Positions 1-8,369 of a DNA stretch of 51,335 bases are shown here, in pieces. The translations under genes were made by a program, and so were the position numbers. Under the pieces are notes generated by a model. The model worked only from the letters and a program-made list of their open reading frames with translations. It was not told the origin of the DNA and ran no database searches. Origin of the DNA: an uncultured Prevotella sp. Its GTDB lineage: Bacteria > Bacteroidota > Bacteroidia > Bacteroidales > Bacteroidaceae. The DNA lies in the NCBI GenBank assembly GCA_944319815.1, contig CALUEX010000018.1:1-51335 (forward strand), written 5' to 3'. Numbering within the stretch: the stretch's first letter is position 1; each line of letters starts with the position of its first letter.

Positions 1-82
1 CTAATTCGTAACCTATTACTACTATGAGTTGGTAACTGCAACTCATTTTCAATCACTTAGACCTTTTTCGTAATTTCCACAT
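1..82. other. Foreign or rearranged sequence abutting truncated rfbB
   Basis: AT-rich stretch with no coding sense that continues the rfbB frame: a TAA lies in that frame at 71-73, and the match to the dehydratase family starts only at about position 83. It holds a perfect 8-bp inverted repeat, ATGAGTTG (24-31) and CAACTCAT (39-46), separated by 7 nt, a layout like a tyrosine-recombinase core or an element end. It may be a mobile-element terminus, a recombination junction or an assembly edge; the window gives no way to decide. Confidence 0.4.
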
Positions 83-913
83 ACAAACGTAATAGGTACG
101 CTGACATTACTTCAAGCAGCAAAGGAATACTGGGAGAGCCGTCCTGAAGGTTACGAGGGAAAGCGCTTCTACCATATCTCGACCGACGAGGTTTACGGTG
201 CATTGGAGTTGACGAACCCCGAGGGAATAGAATCTCCATTTACAACAAAAGCATCATCGGAGCACCACCACGCCTACGGCACGGAGTTCTTTACCGAGGA
301 AACGAAGTACAATCCGCATTCTCCATACTCAGCTTCAAAGGCAAGTTCAGACCATTTTGTACGTGCTTTCCACGATACATACGGAATGCCTACCATAGTA
401 ACCAACTGCTCAAACAACTACGGACCTTACCAGTTCCCCGAAAAATTGATACCCCTGTTCATCAACAACATCCGCCACAGGAAGCCGTTACCTGTCTACG
501 GCAAAGGTGAGAACGTAAGGGACTGGCTGTATGTGGAGGACCACGCAAGGGCGATTGACCTGATTTTTCATAAGGGCAAGATAGCCGATACATACAATAT
601 CGGTGGCTTCAACGAGTGGAAGAACATCGACATAATCAAGGTCGTCATCAAGACCGTAGACCGTCTGTTGGGAAGAAAGGAGGGCGAAGACATGAACCTC
701 ATCACCTACGTTACCGACCGCAAGGGCCACGATATGCGCTATGCCATCGACTCAAGGAAACTCCAGCGTGAACTTGGCTGGGAACCGAGCCTGCAGTTCG
801 AGGAGGGCATAGAGAAGACCGTCCGCTGGTATCTGGACAACCAGGCGTGGATGGACAATGTAACGAGCGGCGACTACCAACGGTATTACGACGAAATGTA
901 CAAGGGCAGGTAA
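83..913 (+). CDS. rfbB: dTDP-glucose 4,6-dehydratase, 5'-truncated (about 276 C-terminal residues)
   Basis: The product would convert dTDP-glucose to dTDP-4-keto-6-deoxyglucose, the first dedicated step to dTDP-L-rhamnose, in the cytoplasm. The readable frame begins at [14 protein letters not shown] and runs through STDEVYG, the YSASK catalytic Tyr/Lys motif, [16 protein letters not shown] and [15 protein letters not shown] to the usual ending DEMYKGR, so the C-terminal two thirds are intact. Full-length Bacteroidales homologues have about 380 residues; the Rossmann glycine motif and roughly the first 100 residues are missing. An in-frame stop at 71-73 and loss of similarity before 83 show the break is in the sequence rather than a wrong start. 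A TTG at 203 is the first plausible internal start but would yield a protein without the NAD site. It is therefore a pseudogene, a recombined copy or an assembly-edge fragment. Confidence 0.85.
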   Translation, partial: TNVIGTLTLLQAAKEYWESRPEGYEGKRFYHISTDEVYGALELTNPEGIESPFTTKASSEHHHAYGTEFFTEETKYNPHSPYSASKASSDHFVRAFHDTYGMPTIVTNCSNNYGPYQFPEKLIPLFINNIRHRKPLPVYGKGENVRDWLYVEDHARAIDLIFHKGKIADTYNIGGFNEWKNIDIIKVVIKTVDRLLGRKEGEDMNLITYVTDRKGHDMRYAIDSRKLQRELGWEPSLQFEEGIEKTVRWYLDNQAWMDNVTSGDYQRYYDEMYKGR

Positions 914-1032
914 TATAACGTAAGTTTGATATAAACCGATGCGGGATATTTCAAGTTTCATCCAATAAAAGCGGATAGGAAAACGGTATGCGTTCTTTGC
1001 CATGTTGCCATCTGCTTAAAGCCTTTTTATGT

Positions 1033-1077
1033 GCAAAAACAAAACCGCAAGTGCTTTTGTTTCTATGCGCTTGCGGT
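1033..1077 (-). terminator. Rho-independent terminator after tRNA-Arg
   Basis: On the minus strand, just beyond the tRNA 3' end, the arms ACCGCAAG and CTTGCGGT (plus positions 1044-1051 and 1070-1077) form an 8-bp stem followed by TTTTGTTTTTG. This is a standard terminator for the tRNA transcript. Confidence 0.7.
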
Positions 1078-1083
1078 GGAAAG

Positions 1084-1157
1084 TGACCCCGTTGGGATTC
1101 AAACCCAAGACCTTCAGAACCGGAATCTGACGCTCTATTCAGCTAAGCTACGGGGCC
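1084..1157 (-). tRNA. tRNA-Arg (anticodon CCG)
   Basis: The reverse complement folds as a full cloverleaf of 74 nt: acceptor GGCCCCG pairs with CGGGGTC (one G-U), the anticodon arm is TCAGA / loop TTCCGGT / TCTGA giving anticodon CCG (reads CGG), and the T arm is TTGGG / TTTGAAT / CCCAA. The discriminator base is A and no CCA is encoded. A terminator hairpin follows directly. Confidence 0.93.
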
Positions 1158-1439
1158 GATGATATGTAAACCGTCTGCAAAGGTAACATTTTTTTCCGAT
1201 ACTCAAAGTTTTTTTGTCGTTAATGTGAGGGTAGGGTGGTAAAAGTCGGTGAAACGGATGATTGTGGATTTATGTGACACCGGCTATTGCTTTTTGGTTG
1301 TGGACGTATATTGGGTATAGCTGGATTTCGCTGTTAGTGGCTTCGTTTCACGCATAGCTGCAGCCTTTGATGTATGGAAGGCTGGTTGGATGCGTTGGTT
1401 GTCGAAGTTGTAAGTTGGGTAAGCGGGTGTATTACGAAC
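1158..1439. other. Intergenic stretch without recognised features
   Basis: Between the tRNA gene and the hairpin at 1440 there is no credible ORF, RNA gene or long repeat that I can see. Confidence 0.5.
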
Positions 1440-1483
1440 AAGCCCCTTAGGGTCGGACTACAATGTCCGTTCCTAAGGGGCTT
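1440..1483. terminator. Strong hairpin downstream of the GH78 gene
   Basis: AAGCCCCTTAGG (1440-1451) pairs perfectly with CCTAAGGGGCTT (1472-1483), with an inner GGAC/GTCC helix. It lies 10 nt beyond the stop codon of the minus-strand rhamnosidase gene. No long U-run follows on that strand, so it may stabilise or process the 3' end rather than be a classical terminator. Confidence 0.55.
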
Positions 1484-1492
1484 GTCTTTGTG

Positions 1493-4240
1493 TTAATAGT
1501 TGAATGTGTACCGTCCGCTGCCTACTTGTTTACGTTGGCCGTCGGGCAATACGATTGTGGCGTCACTGCCTACGGGTATTTCTACGGTAAGCTGTGTGCG
1601 CGAGCAATTTACGCTGATTTTGCCGTAGAGTGATGCTGTTGACGCTTTGACGTATTGCAGGTCGCCTACGAGTGTCGGGGTGATGAGCAGGTGGCGAAGG
1701 CCGTGCGTGCCGGGCTGGTTTTGTATGCCGGCGAGGGTCTTGAACAGCCATTCGTCAATCTGTCCCATCATAAAGTGGTTCCACGACGAGCCTTGGCGCG
1801 GGTCCCATTGTTCGGTCAGGGTCGTTGCGCCATGGCGCAGCTGGAAGCCGTAACCGGGCGTCTCGTAGTGGTTGAGCATGGTGTAGAGCAGTTCGTTCAG
1901 GTCGTTCTGCGCGAGCGTCTGGAAGAGGTAGCGGTTGCCTACGTCGCCGGTTGTCAGCCTGTTGCCGTGAGCCGCGATGTCGGCTATGAGGCTTTGCATC
2001 ACCTTTTGTTTGTTCTCGCCAGTCAATCCGAGGTATAACGGCAGTGCGTTCGAGGTCTGGCTGCCCGTGCCGTAGTAGCAAGAGTCGGGTTTGTAGAATG
2101 TGCGGTTGAATGAGTCGGTGACGTCCTTGAGCAGCGCGGAATATTTCTCGACGTCAGCTTTGTGTCCGGTCATCTCGGCGGCACGGGTGAGCAGTTGCAG
2201 GTCGAAGATGTAATGAGCCGTAGCCACGAGAGGTACGGGTGTGTTCTTCGAGAAGCCCGCACGCCACGGGCCGTAGTCGTACCAGTCGCCGAGGCCGTGG
2301 CTGACGATGCCATTGTCGGCCCGCGACGTTAGGTAATCAACGTAGCGACGCATCGGTTCGTAGTTGCGCGTGATGAGGGTGCTGTCGCCGTACTGGTCGT
2401 AATACATGAACGGCAGGATGACGAGCGTGCTTCCCCATTCTGGTGAGTCGTCAAACAGGTTGCCGAACGATATGTATTGCGGCGCGGTGGTCGGCACCAT
2501 GCCGTTTGGTTTCTGCGTGTCGGTTATGTCACGGATAACTTTCGGGGCGTAACGGGTCATGTCATAGTTGTAGAGAAGGCTGGGCCCGCACAGGTGGTCT
2601 TGCTCCAGCCAACCGAGTTTCTCGCGGTGCGGACAGTCGGAGAGCACGCTCTGCATATTGCTGCGCTCGGCTCTCTCGATGAGCCTGTGCGTCTGGGTGA
2701 ACAACGGATTTGAGCATTCAAACGACGACACCTCCTCTGCCGAGTTGTATATGAAGCAGCTGTTAAGCCTCTTTAGCACCGGCAGGCCGTCTGGGTTGGG
2801 CTGCCCTTCGAGCACTGCGCCTTCCACCTGTATGTATTGGAAGCCGTAATAAGAGAAGTGAGGATGCCACACCTCCTGGCCGTCGCCTTTCAACGTGTAT
2901 TCATAATAGTGCTGCCGGCCTGTCTGGCGTTGGTCGCACGCCCCTTGCGGCGTCAGCTTCTCGGCCACGAGCATTGTCACTTTCTGCCCCCGCTTGCCGC
3001 TTACCACGATTTCGGGGAAGCCTGCGAGGTTCTGTCCCATGTCCGCCACGAACGCCGACGGATGTATGTCGCGCTTCGTCGCCTTGCTTGCTGCGGCGAG
3101 AGAGTCGGCCGGAATAGGTTTCCACGACTTTATGTCGTAACGCTCCATGATGCGCACAGGCTGCACTGTCTGTACTGTCAGCTGGCCTTTAGGCCCTTCT
3201 GTCAGCACGGCGTTGCGCCATTTCGTGTCGTCAAACCCGGCACGGTCGTATCCCGTTTGCTCAAGGCGTGCGTCGTATGATTCGCCACCGTAGATGGTGT
3301 TGAACGTTATCGGACTGAAGTCATACTTCCAATCCTGCCCGCTCTTGATTACCTGCTGCGTGCCGTCGGCATAGTTGATTTCCATGCGGAAGAGCATCTG
3401 GGGCGGCCCGAAGCTGGTTTGCAGCTTGCTGTAGCGCCCCATGCGCTGCACGTTGAACATACCGTTGCCCAGCAATACGCCAATGGCGTTGTCGCCAGTG
3501 GCAAGGAGCTGGGTGACGTCGAATACGTTATAGTACACCGTCTTGTCGTATTCGCTCCACACGGGGGCAAACTCCGCGTTGCCGACGCCCGTGCCGTTGA
3601 TGCTCAACTTATAGTGCCCCATGCCGCTGACGTAAAGCACGGCGTCGGCAACTTGCTTCCCTTCGAGGCTGAACTCCTTGCGCAGGATTATGCTTTTGGT
3701 CGAGAGCGTGTCAACGTCGGCCCACTTCATCTTGAACGAATCTTTCTTGAATACGGCGTTCGAGAAGCGTCCTTCCGGAATTTTAGCGTCTTTCTTGGTG
3801 ATGGCTCCTATCCACTCTGCGTCGATTTTGTCGGGTACTACGCGGATTTCCTGTTTCCCGCTCAGGTCTGAAGCCTCGTCCTTGTCGTTCCAAACGCGCA
3901 CTTGCCAGTAGTATCCGTGCCTGTTTGGTTTCAGCGCGGGTGCGCTTACGAGCTGGCTTTGGCTCGATTTTACTTTGCCTGAGGCGTACACCGTCTTGTC
4001 GGTAACGTTCTCGCGTATGGTTATTTCGTAAGCCGACTGGCTTTCGCCGTTGGCCGTTGCCGCCATTTGCCAGCCAAGGCGTATGTCGCCTTCGGTAACG
4101 GCCATGTCGTTGATGTAGCCGCTTTCGGGTGCGGCTGGGTCGCCTTGGTAGTTGCAGGTGAGGCGCGTCACCGTCAGCTTTGCGCTTACGCTTACGGCGG
4201 CAAAAGCCACGATGGCGGTTAGATAGGTTCTTAACTTCAT
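1493..4240 (-). CDS. Secreted alpha-L-rhamnosidase, GH78 family
   Basis: Removes terminal alpha-L-rhamnose from oligosaccharides in the periplasm. Residues 1-20 form a Sec signal peptide (hydrophobic core, AVSVSA cleavage region). An Fn3-like N-terminal region and a lectin-like beta-sandwich (about 180-340) precede the (alpha/alpha)6 barrel from about 500 to 840, with a C-terminal beta-domain after it. The GH78 acid motif reads SDCPHREKLGW (534-544, Glu540 the likely acid), and TTLTEQW supplies the likely base Glu810. The 915-residue length is normal for secreted Bacteroidetes GH78. It is the last gene of the leftward cluster, 15 bp after the DUF5703-like gene, and probably shares that gene's promoter at about 6.75 kb. 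Linkage specificity cannot be read from sequence. Confidence 0.93.
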   Translation of the reverse strand: MKLRTYLTAIVAFAAVSVSAKLTVTRLTCNYQGDPAAPESGYINDMAVTEGDIRLGWQMAATANGESQSAYEITIRENVTDKTVYASGKVKSSQSQLVSAPALKPNRHGYYWQVRVWNDKDEASDLSGKQEIRVVPDKIDAEWIGAITKKDAKIPEGRFSNAVFKKDSFKMKWADVDTLSTKSIILRKEFSLEGKQVADAVLYVSGMGHYKLSINGTGVGNAEFAPVWSEYDKTVYYNVFDVTQLLATGDNAIGVLLGNGMFNVQRMGRYSKLQTSFGPPQMLFRMEINYADGTQQVIKSGQDWKYDFSPITFNTIYGGESYDARLEQTGYDRAGFDDTKWRNAVLTEGPKGQLTVQTVQPVRIMERYDIKSWKPIPADSLAAASKATKRDIHPSAFVADMGQNLAGFPEIVVSGKRGQKVTMLVAEKLTPQGACDQRQTGRQHYYEYTLKGDGQEVWHPHFSYYGFQYIQVEGAVLEGQPNPDGLPVLKRLNSCFIYNSAEEVSSFECSNPLFTQTHRLIERAERSNMQSVLSDCPHREKLGWLEQDHLCGPSLLYNYDMTRYAPKVIRDITDTQKPNGMVPTTAPQYISFGNLFDDSPEWGSTLVILPFMYYDQYGDSTLITRNYEPMRRYVDYLTSRADNGIVSHGLGDWYDYGPWRAGFSKNTPVPLVATAHYIFDLQLLTRAAEMTGHKADVEKYSALLKDVTDSFNRTFYKPDSCYYGTGSQTSNALPLYLGLTGENKQKVMQSLIADIAAHGNRLTTGDVGNRYLFQTLAQNDLNELLYTMLNHYETPGYGFQLRHGATTLTEQWDPRQGSSWNHFMMGQIDEWLFKTLAGIQNQPGTHGLRHLLITPTLVGDLQYVKASTASLYGKISVNCSRTQLTVEIPVGSDATIVLPDGQRKQVGSGRYTFNY

Positions 4241-4255
4241 ATTGCTTGGTATATT

Positions 4256-6610
4256 TTATTTACATTCTACAATTACGTTAGATTTAATTTTGCCGTCCTT
4301 GATTTCGGCTTCCACGATGCGTCCGCCAGTGGCGTGCAGCCTGAAGCTCGCGTCAACGTCCTTCGGCCATGCCGGGAACAGCAGCAGTTCGCCGTCGGGA
4401 GTTTCCTGAAGGAGCATCTCCTGCAAACCAATCATCGCGCCGCCGCCGCGGTTATGGTCTGGCGCCCAGTCGTAACCGGGCTCCCAGAAAGCAGGGAAGC
4501 GATATGGGCCGTCGGCCAGTTTTGCCGTGTTCAGGCGCACGGCTTCGTTCGTCAGGCCAAGGCACGCCGCCCAAATGTTGTCCTGTTTCCAGCCTATGTG
4601 CGTGCGCATCTCCACGGCGTGAGGGTCTTTCGTGTAGGTGTTTCGTGCTATCTCGAGGCCGTCGCGCCCCATTCCGTACACTCGCCACGGGAAAACGGGG
4701 TAGAGCTGTGGCGTCTCCACGTTCTGTATCCGTTCCCAGACTAAGGCCGGGGCTATGCAGGTGTCGCCGCCGATGGCGCGCAGTGGAATTTCCGGCAGCC
4801 TGTTTTTGAATGTCGAGTCGAGGGCGTATGCTGAGACGTCGGCAAAGCCTTTCATTGCCTTATAGCGTTCAAACTGCTCCGTAACAACCCTTAACGCGGC
4901 CACGACGCTCGACGGATTGTAAGCCATCTTGTACGTTTCGCATCCCGACGAGGGGAATAGCACGAGCTTGCCCTCGGCGTTGAGCGCCTTGACGCCGCGC
5001 TTTTTTGCAAGATACTGGTAATGTTCGTCGAAGAACTTGAGGCTTTGCGTGATTAGCGGTTCATACTTCGTAATGTCCATGCCGGTGTAGAAATGTGCCT
5101 GGAGTATCATCGAGCAGAACTCGAGCACCGTGTCCCACTGGTATTCCAGCCATGCGTTGCGCTCCATGCCGGGGTCGTCGCCGGGCTTGTGCTTGCCGTA
5201 TTCGGCGGGGTTGGGCAGTCCGAAGTTTTCAATCTGTTCGCAGAACGACGCCCCGCCGTGCCCCCAATAGTGCTTGGTGCGCGCCACGGCAGTGGGCAAC
5301 AGGCGCAGGTATGTGTCAAACTGCGCGGTCATCATGTCCGTGTCACCGCTCTTCAGCATCGGCCAGTAGACCAACCTTTGGTTCTGTGCGGTCATCGTTC
5401 CGCCGCCCCACTTGCGGTAATCGGGGGTGAACGGCGTCTTGGGGTCTACATAAACAGGGTCGAACGTGAACAGTCCGCCATTGAACTTCGTTGGCCATTG
5501 GCCGTAAGCGTTGCAGCCGAGCATATAGCGGAACAGCTCATAGTTGCGCACGGCCTTGGGCAATGCAGAATGCAGAATGCAGAATGCAGAATCGGCTACG
5601 CCGTCGGCAGTGGCATTTCCGGTGAGTCTGTTGCCATTTAACTCCTCGTTCTTCATTCTTAATTCTTCATTCTTAATTCTTAACTGTATGTTGCTCCGCT
5701 GCCAATATGCGTGCCACCACTCTGCGCTGCGCTTGCGCGAAGCCTTGGCCGTGGGCACGTCTTCAGGCCCGTCGCCCGTGTAGAGGGCTATGGTGACAAC
5801 AGACTTCCTGATGCCCGTGGCCTTGAACTGCCATGCGCGGTAGTCGGTCGAGGCATATACGCCGTCGCGCGTGCCCGTGAACGTGAAGCCGGGGGCCGAC
5901 ATACGGCCACCGAAACGCAGACTGCCGATGGGGTTGTAAAGTTGCTGCTTTATGTCGTCGAGCTGTTCGCGGCTAACGGTGAAGTCAAAGACGGTCTGGC
6001 TGCGGTTCTCGTGCCAGAAGTCGAGTCGCGAGCCGTCGGCGCGGATGGAGTCGGCAAACGTAGTGCAGTCCTTGGGCAATATCCACTTGTAAGAGCACTG
6101 TTGGCACTCCGCCTTGCTCACCGGGCGGTCCTTGTAGCGCCAGCTTTCGTAACAGAGCGTGGCGTCGGTCTTGGCTTTCGACGTTACCTCCATATACACC
6201 GCCGACGTGTAGACGTCGGCCCAGAGGCGCACTTCGGCGTCGCGGCCTTTTATGTATACAGCTCCGTCGGCCAGGCGGAGCGTTTGGCTGAAGCTGCCGT
6301 CGTCCCCACCGAACGGGGCTGACGACAGGCTGAGACGCCATCGTCCGGCCTTCAGCAGGGTGTTGTTTTCGTCGAACATACCGCTGCGCGCGACGTAAAA
6401 CAGCACGTCGCCGCCCTCGACCCATACGTTCATGCCTACGTCGTGGCCGCCGCAGGGCATCGACCCGGCAGAGTTCAGGCTCGGCGACGTCCACACATAG
6501 TCAGCCGGCACATAGTCGTCGGCTGCGGCGGGCGTTGCCGTTGCCATGCAGAAAGCCGCGGCCAAGGCTGCGATTGCCGCGCTCACGGCGTTGCGTTTGT
6601 TGTGTTTCAT
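4256..6610 (-). CDS. Secreted DUF5703-like six-hairpin glycosidase candidate with embedded repeats
   Basis: Signal peptide at 1-30 (AAAFCMATATPAAA). Residues about 35-290 resemble the DUF5703 N-terminal beta-sandwich and about 355-740 look like an (alpha/alpha)6 barrel (FRYMLGCNAYGQWPTKFNGG, then WGHGGASFCEQIENFG), an architecture close to GH95-type enzymes. The activity is unknown to me; a role on an unusual sugar of the target glycan is inferred from context only. Residues about 309-353 do not fit the family: they are encoded by two short tandem arrays, giving RIKNEELRMKNEEL and AFCILHSAL, and sit in the linker between the two domains. The arrays have a 7-nt period, so a gain or loss of one unit would shift the frame. 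A promoter at 6748-6779 and a palindromic array in the leader lie upstream. Confidence 0.75.
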   Translation of the reverse strand: MKHNKRNAVSAAIAALAAAFCMATATPAAADDYVPADYVWTSPSLNSAGSMPCGGHDVGMNVWVEGGDVLFYVARSGMFDENNTLLKAGRWRLSLSSAPFGGDDGSFSQTLRLADGAVYIKGRDAEVRLWADVYTSAVYMEVTSKAKTDATLCYESWRYKDRPVSKAECQQCSYKWILPKDCTTFADSIRADGSRLDFWHENRSQTVFDFTVSREQLDDIKQQLYNPIGSLRFGGRMSAPGFTFTGTRDGVYASTDYRAWQFKATGIRKSVVTIALYTGDGPEDVPTAKASRKRSAEWWHAYWQRSNIQLRIKNEELRMKNEELNGNRLTGNATADGVADSAFCILHSALPKAVRNYELFRYMLGCNAYGQWPTKFNGGLFTFDPVYVDPKTPFTPDYRKWGGGTMTAQNQRLVYWPMLKSGDTDMMTAQFDTYLRLLPTAVARTKHYWGHGGASFCEQIENFGLPNPAEYGKHKPGDDPGMERNAWLEYQWDTVLEFCSMILQAHFYTGMDITKYEPLITQSLKFFDEHYQYLAKKRGVKALNAEGKLVLFPSSGCETYKMAYNPSSVVAALRVVTEQFERYKAMKGFADVSAYALDSTFKNRLPEIPLRAIGGDTCIAPALVWERIQNVETPQLYPVFPWRVYGMGRDGLEIARNTYTKDPHAVEMRTHIGWKQDNIWAACLGLTNEAVRLNTAKLADGPYRFPAFWEPGYDWAPDHNRGGGAMIGLQEMLLQETPDGELLLFPAWPKDVDASFRLHATGGRIVEAEIKDGKIKSNVIVECK
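5562..5592. repeat. Heptanucleotide tandem repeat (AATGCAG)x4 inside the DUF5703-like gene
   Basis: Four perfect copies of AATGCAG followed by AAT. Read on the minus strand it encodes AFCILHSA. The 7-nt period is out of phase with codons, so slippage would cause a frameshift. Confidence 0.9.
5649..5683. repeat. Heptanucleotide tandem repeat (TTCTTMA)x5 inside the DUF5703-like gene
   Basis: Five consecutive 7-mers alternating TTCTTCA and TTCTTAA. On the minus strand they read RIKNEELRMKNEE. Together with the array at 5562 this forms a coding insert of about 45 residues in the inter-domain linker. Confidence 0.88.
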
Positions 6611-6645
6611 TGTGTCAGTGTTTGATAGATGTTATGCAAGTTGTG

Positions 6646-6722
6646 CCTTTCGGCCTTGTAAAAGGCCATGTCTTGTACTTTAAAAGGCCGTCTTTTGCCT
6701 ACCAAAAGACGGCCTTTTGCAA
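6646..6722. repeat. 22-bp-period palindromic array, copy A
   Basis: Three units (6646-6668, 6669-6690, 6691-6712) plus a partial one to 6722. Unit plan: CCTTTTGC, 3 nt, GCAAAAGG, 3 nt. AAAAGGCCGTCTTTTG (6682-6697) pairs perfectly with CAAAAGACGGCCTTTT (6703-6718) over a 5-nt loop. It lies between the esterase stop and the DUF5703-like start, inside the leader of the transcript starting from the promoter at 6748-6779. Confidence 0.85.
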
Positions 6723-6747
6723 CGTGTTGATAGTCAATGCGTTGACG

Positions 6748-6779
6748 CAAAGATACGTAAATGCTTAGTTATATGCAAG
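6748..6779 (-). promoter_or_regulatory. Bacteroidetes-type promoter for the DUF5703-like/GH78 unit
   Basis: On the minus strand CTTG (plus 6776-6779) is followed after 20 nt by TATCTTTG (plus 6748-6755). This matches the TTTG-N19-21-TAnnTTTG consensus with one mismatch in the upstream box. The leader would be about 130 nt and contain palindromic array A. Confidence 0.6.
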
Positions 6780-6846
6780 AAAAACCTTGCTTTTTTGCCT
6801 ATTTTAGTGCCGCCGGCAAGCGTTGTTGCAGCGGCGTGCGCAGGGC

Positions 6847-8256
6847 TTACTCATCCCAGTCGTCCGTGCGGAACGAGCTTACGGGCAGTCCGTCACAATA
6901 CAGGTCGCCGCTGACCCAGTCCTTGAAGGCGTAGCGCACGGCCACGGGATGCTTCACTTCGTCGCTCTTTACGTAAACCTTGCTGCGCTCAATCCACGCC
7001 TTTGCGGGGTGGAACACACGGTCCTCGCCGGCCACCTCGAACAGGTCGCTCTTCAGGCCGTTGCTTCCGTACACCCACATATCGGCGCGGTTGAAGCGCA
7101 CCACGGCCGTGTCGTTCTGGAACGTTACGTCGCGGAAGTAGGGGCTTTCAGCCGTAATGCCCTCTACGCCGTAAGTCTTCTTCAGCGCGAGCAGGGCAAG
7201 GCGCATCCCGGCAAGGTGCTTCTTGCGCGGGTGGATGCCGTATTCGAGACCTGCGTCCATGAGCACCGCCATGCCTGAATTGGGTATCATGAGCTCAGCT
7301 TTCGACTGCTGTTCGCGCAGGAGTGCGCTGTTAGTAGTCCAGTCGATGAGGCTGTAGTCGTAAGGGGCTATCTGGCAGAAGTAGAAGGGGAAGTCGCCCT
7401 GGCCCCATTCGGTGCGCCAGCCGCGCACCATCGTTGAGAGCATATCGGCGTAGGTCTTGTAGCGCGGCACGTTGTCTTCGCCCTGGTACCAGATGACGCC
7501 GCGCATGGTGATGCCGATGAGCGGGTGGAGCATACCGTTGTAGAGCACCGTCGGCGTGCGGTTCTTCGACTTTATGTCGTCTGCCGAGGCTGGTATCTTG
7601 GTGTCGGGAAAGGCCTTCAGCCAGTCGGCCCGCATCCAGGCCTCGCACGCCGAGCCGCCCCACGACGTTACGATGAGGCCCACGGGCACGCCGAGGATGC
7701 GGCGCAGCTCGCGTCCGAAGTGGTAGGCCGTTGCGCTGAACTCGCGCACCGATGCCGGCGCGGCCTCGCTCCATTTGCCGCTGACTGTGTCAACCGGGGC
7801 AAACTGGCTGTTGCGCTTCACCGTGAACAGGCGCAGCTCCTTGTCGGCACTGTGCAAAATGTCCTCGACGGCGTTCTCGACGGGCTGGTTCTTAAAGCCT
7901 TTCATCGGCATCTCCATGTTGCTCTGGCCGGAGCACAACCACAGTTCGCCGATGAGGATGTTGTCGAGTACGGTCTGTTCGCCGTCCGTCAGCGTGATTG
8001 AGTAAGGGCCTCCGGCCTTCGGCGTGGCAATGGCAGTTTTCCATTTGCCGTCTTTCCCGGCCTTGGCCTCGTAGGTCTTGCCGTCCCACGAGGTCGTGAT
8101 TTTCACCGTGGCCGACGCTTTTGCCGTGCCCCAGAGGTTTGCGTTAGTCTCTCGCTGCATCACCATGCCGTCTGAAAACATCTTCGGCAGCGTCACTTTC
8201 GCGTTGATGCCCGTGGTTGCGAGCAGCGCGGTAAGCAGTAATGTTAATTTCTTCAT
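6847..8256 (-). CDS. Secreted SASA-family carbohydrate acetylesterase (SGNH hydrolase)
   Basis: Predicted to remove O-acetyl groups from the glycan so that exo-glycosidases can proceed. Signal peptide 1-19 (LLLTALLATTGINA). The SGNH nucleophile motif is CSGQSNMEM with Ser112; GTSWGGSACEAW-like block VTSWGGSACEAW (196-207) supplies the oxyanion glycine region, VIWYQGEDN (254-262) is the family's conserved block, and the Asp/His end is at DAGLEYGIHP (His342). The length of 469 residues is typical of sialate-O-acetylesterase-like proteins, which act broadly on acetylated sugars and pectins. It is followed by palindromic array A, and separated from GH106 by a 113-bp gap holding two GC-rich hairpins. 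Confidence 0.85.
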   Translation of the reverse strand: MKKLTLLLTALLATTGINAKVTLPKMFSDGMVMQRETNANLWGTAKASATVKITTSWDGKTYEAKAGKDGKWKTAIATPKAGGPYSITLTDGEQTVLDNILIGELWLCSGQSNMEMPMKGFKNQPVENAVEDILHSADKELRLFTVKRNSQFAPVDTVSGKWSEAAPASVREFSATAYHFGRELRRILGVPVGLIVTSWGGSACEAWMRADWLKAFPDTKIPASADDIKSKNRTPTVLYNGMLHPLIGITMRGVIWYQGEDNVPRYKTYADMLSTMVRGWRTEWGQGDFPFYFCQIAPYDYSLIDWTTNSALLREQQSKAELMIPNSGMAVLMDAGLEYGIHPRKKHLAGMRLALLALKKTYGVEGITAESPYFRDVTFQNDTAVVRFNRADMWVYGSNGLKSDLFEVAGEDRVFHPAKAWIERSKVYVKSDEVKHPVAVRYAFKDWVSGDLYCDGLPVSSFRTDDWDE

Positions 8257-8274
8257 TTCGTAAATTGATTTTGT

Positions 8275-8367
8275 AAGCTCCTCCCAACTTCCCTTGCCGG
8301 GAGGAGCTTGGTGTGTTTTGTAAGGGTAATGTTTCCCCTCTCCCTTCGGGGAGGGACGGGGAGGGGC
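8275..8367. repeat. Two GC-rich REP-like hairpins
   Basis: AAGCTCCTCCC (8275-8285) pairs perfectly with GGGAGGAGCTT (8299-8309). A second hairpin around CTCCCTTCGGGGAG lies at 8340-8353 inside a larger C-rich/G-rich palindrome (8335-8367). They fill the gap between the GH106 stop and the esterase start and may mark RNA processing or partial attenuation. Confidence 0.7.
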
Positions 8368-8369
8368 TG

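Noticed and set aside
203-913. Intact rfbB starting at TTG 203
   Set aside because: Similarity to the family extends upstream to about 83, and a protein from 203 would lack the NAD-binding half.
1084-1157. tRNA-associated integration site for a mobile island
   Set aside because: I see no direct repeat of the tRNA 3' end and no integrase in the window; the locus genes show no boundary signal here.
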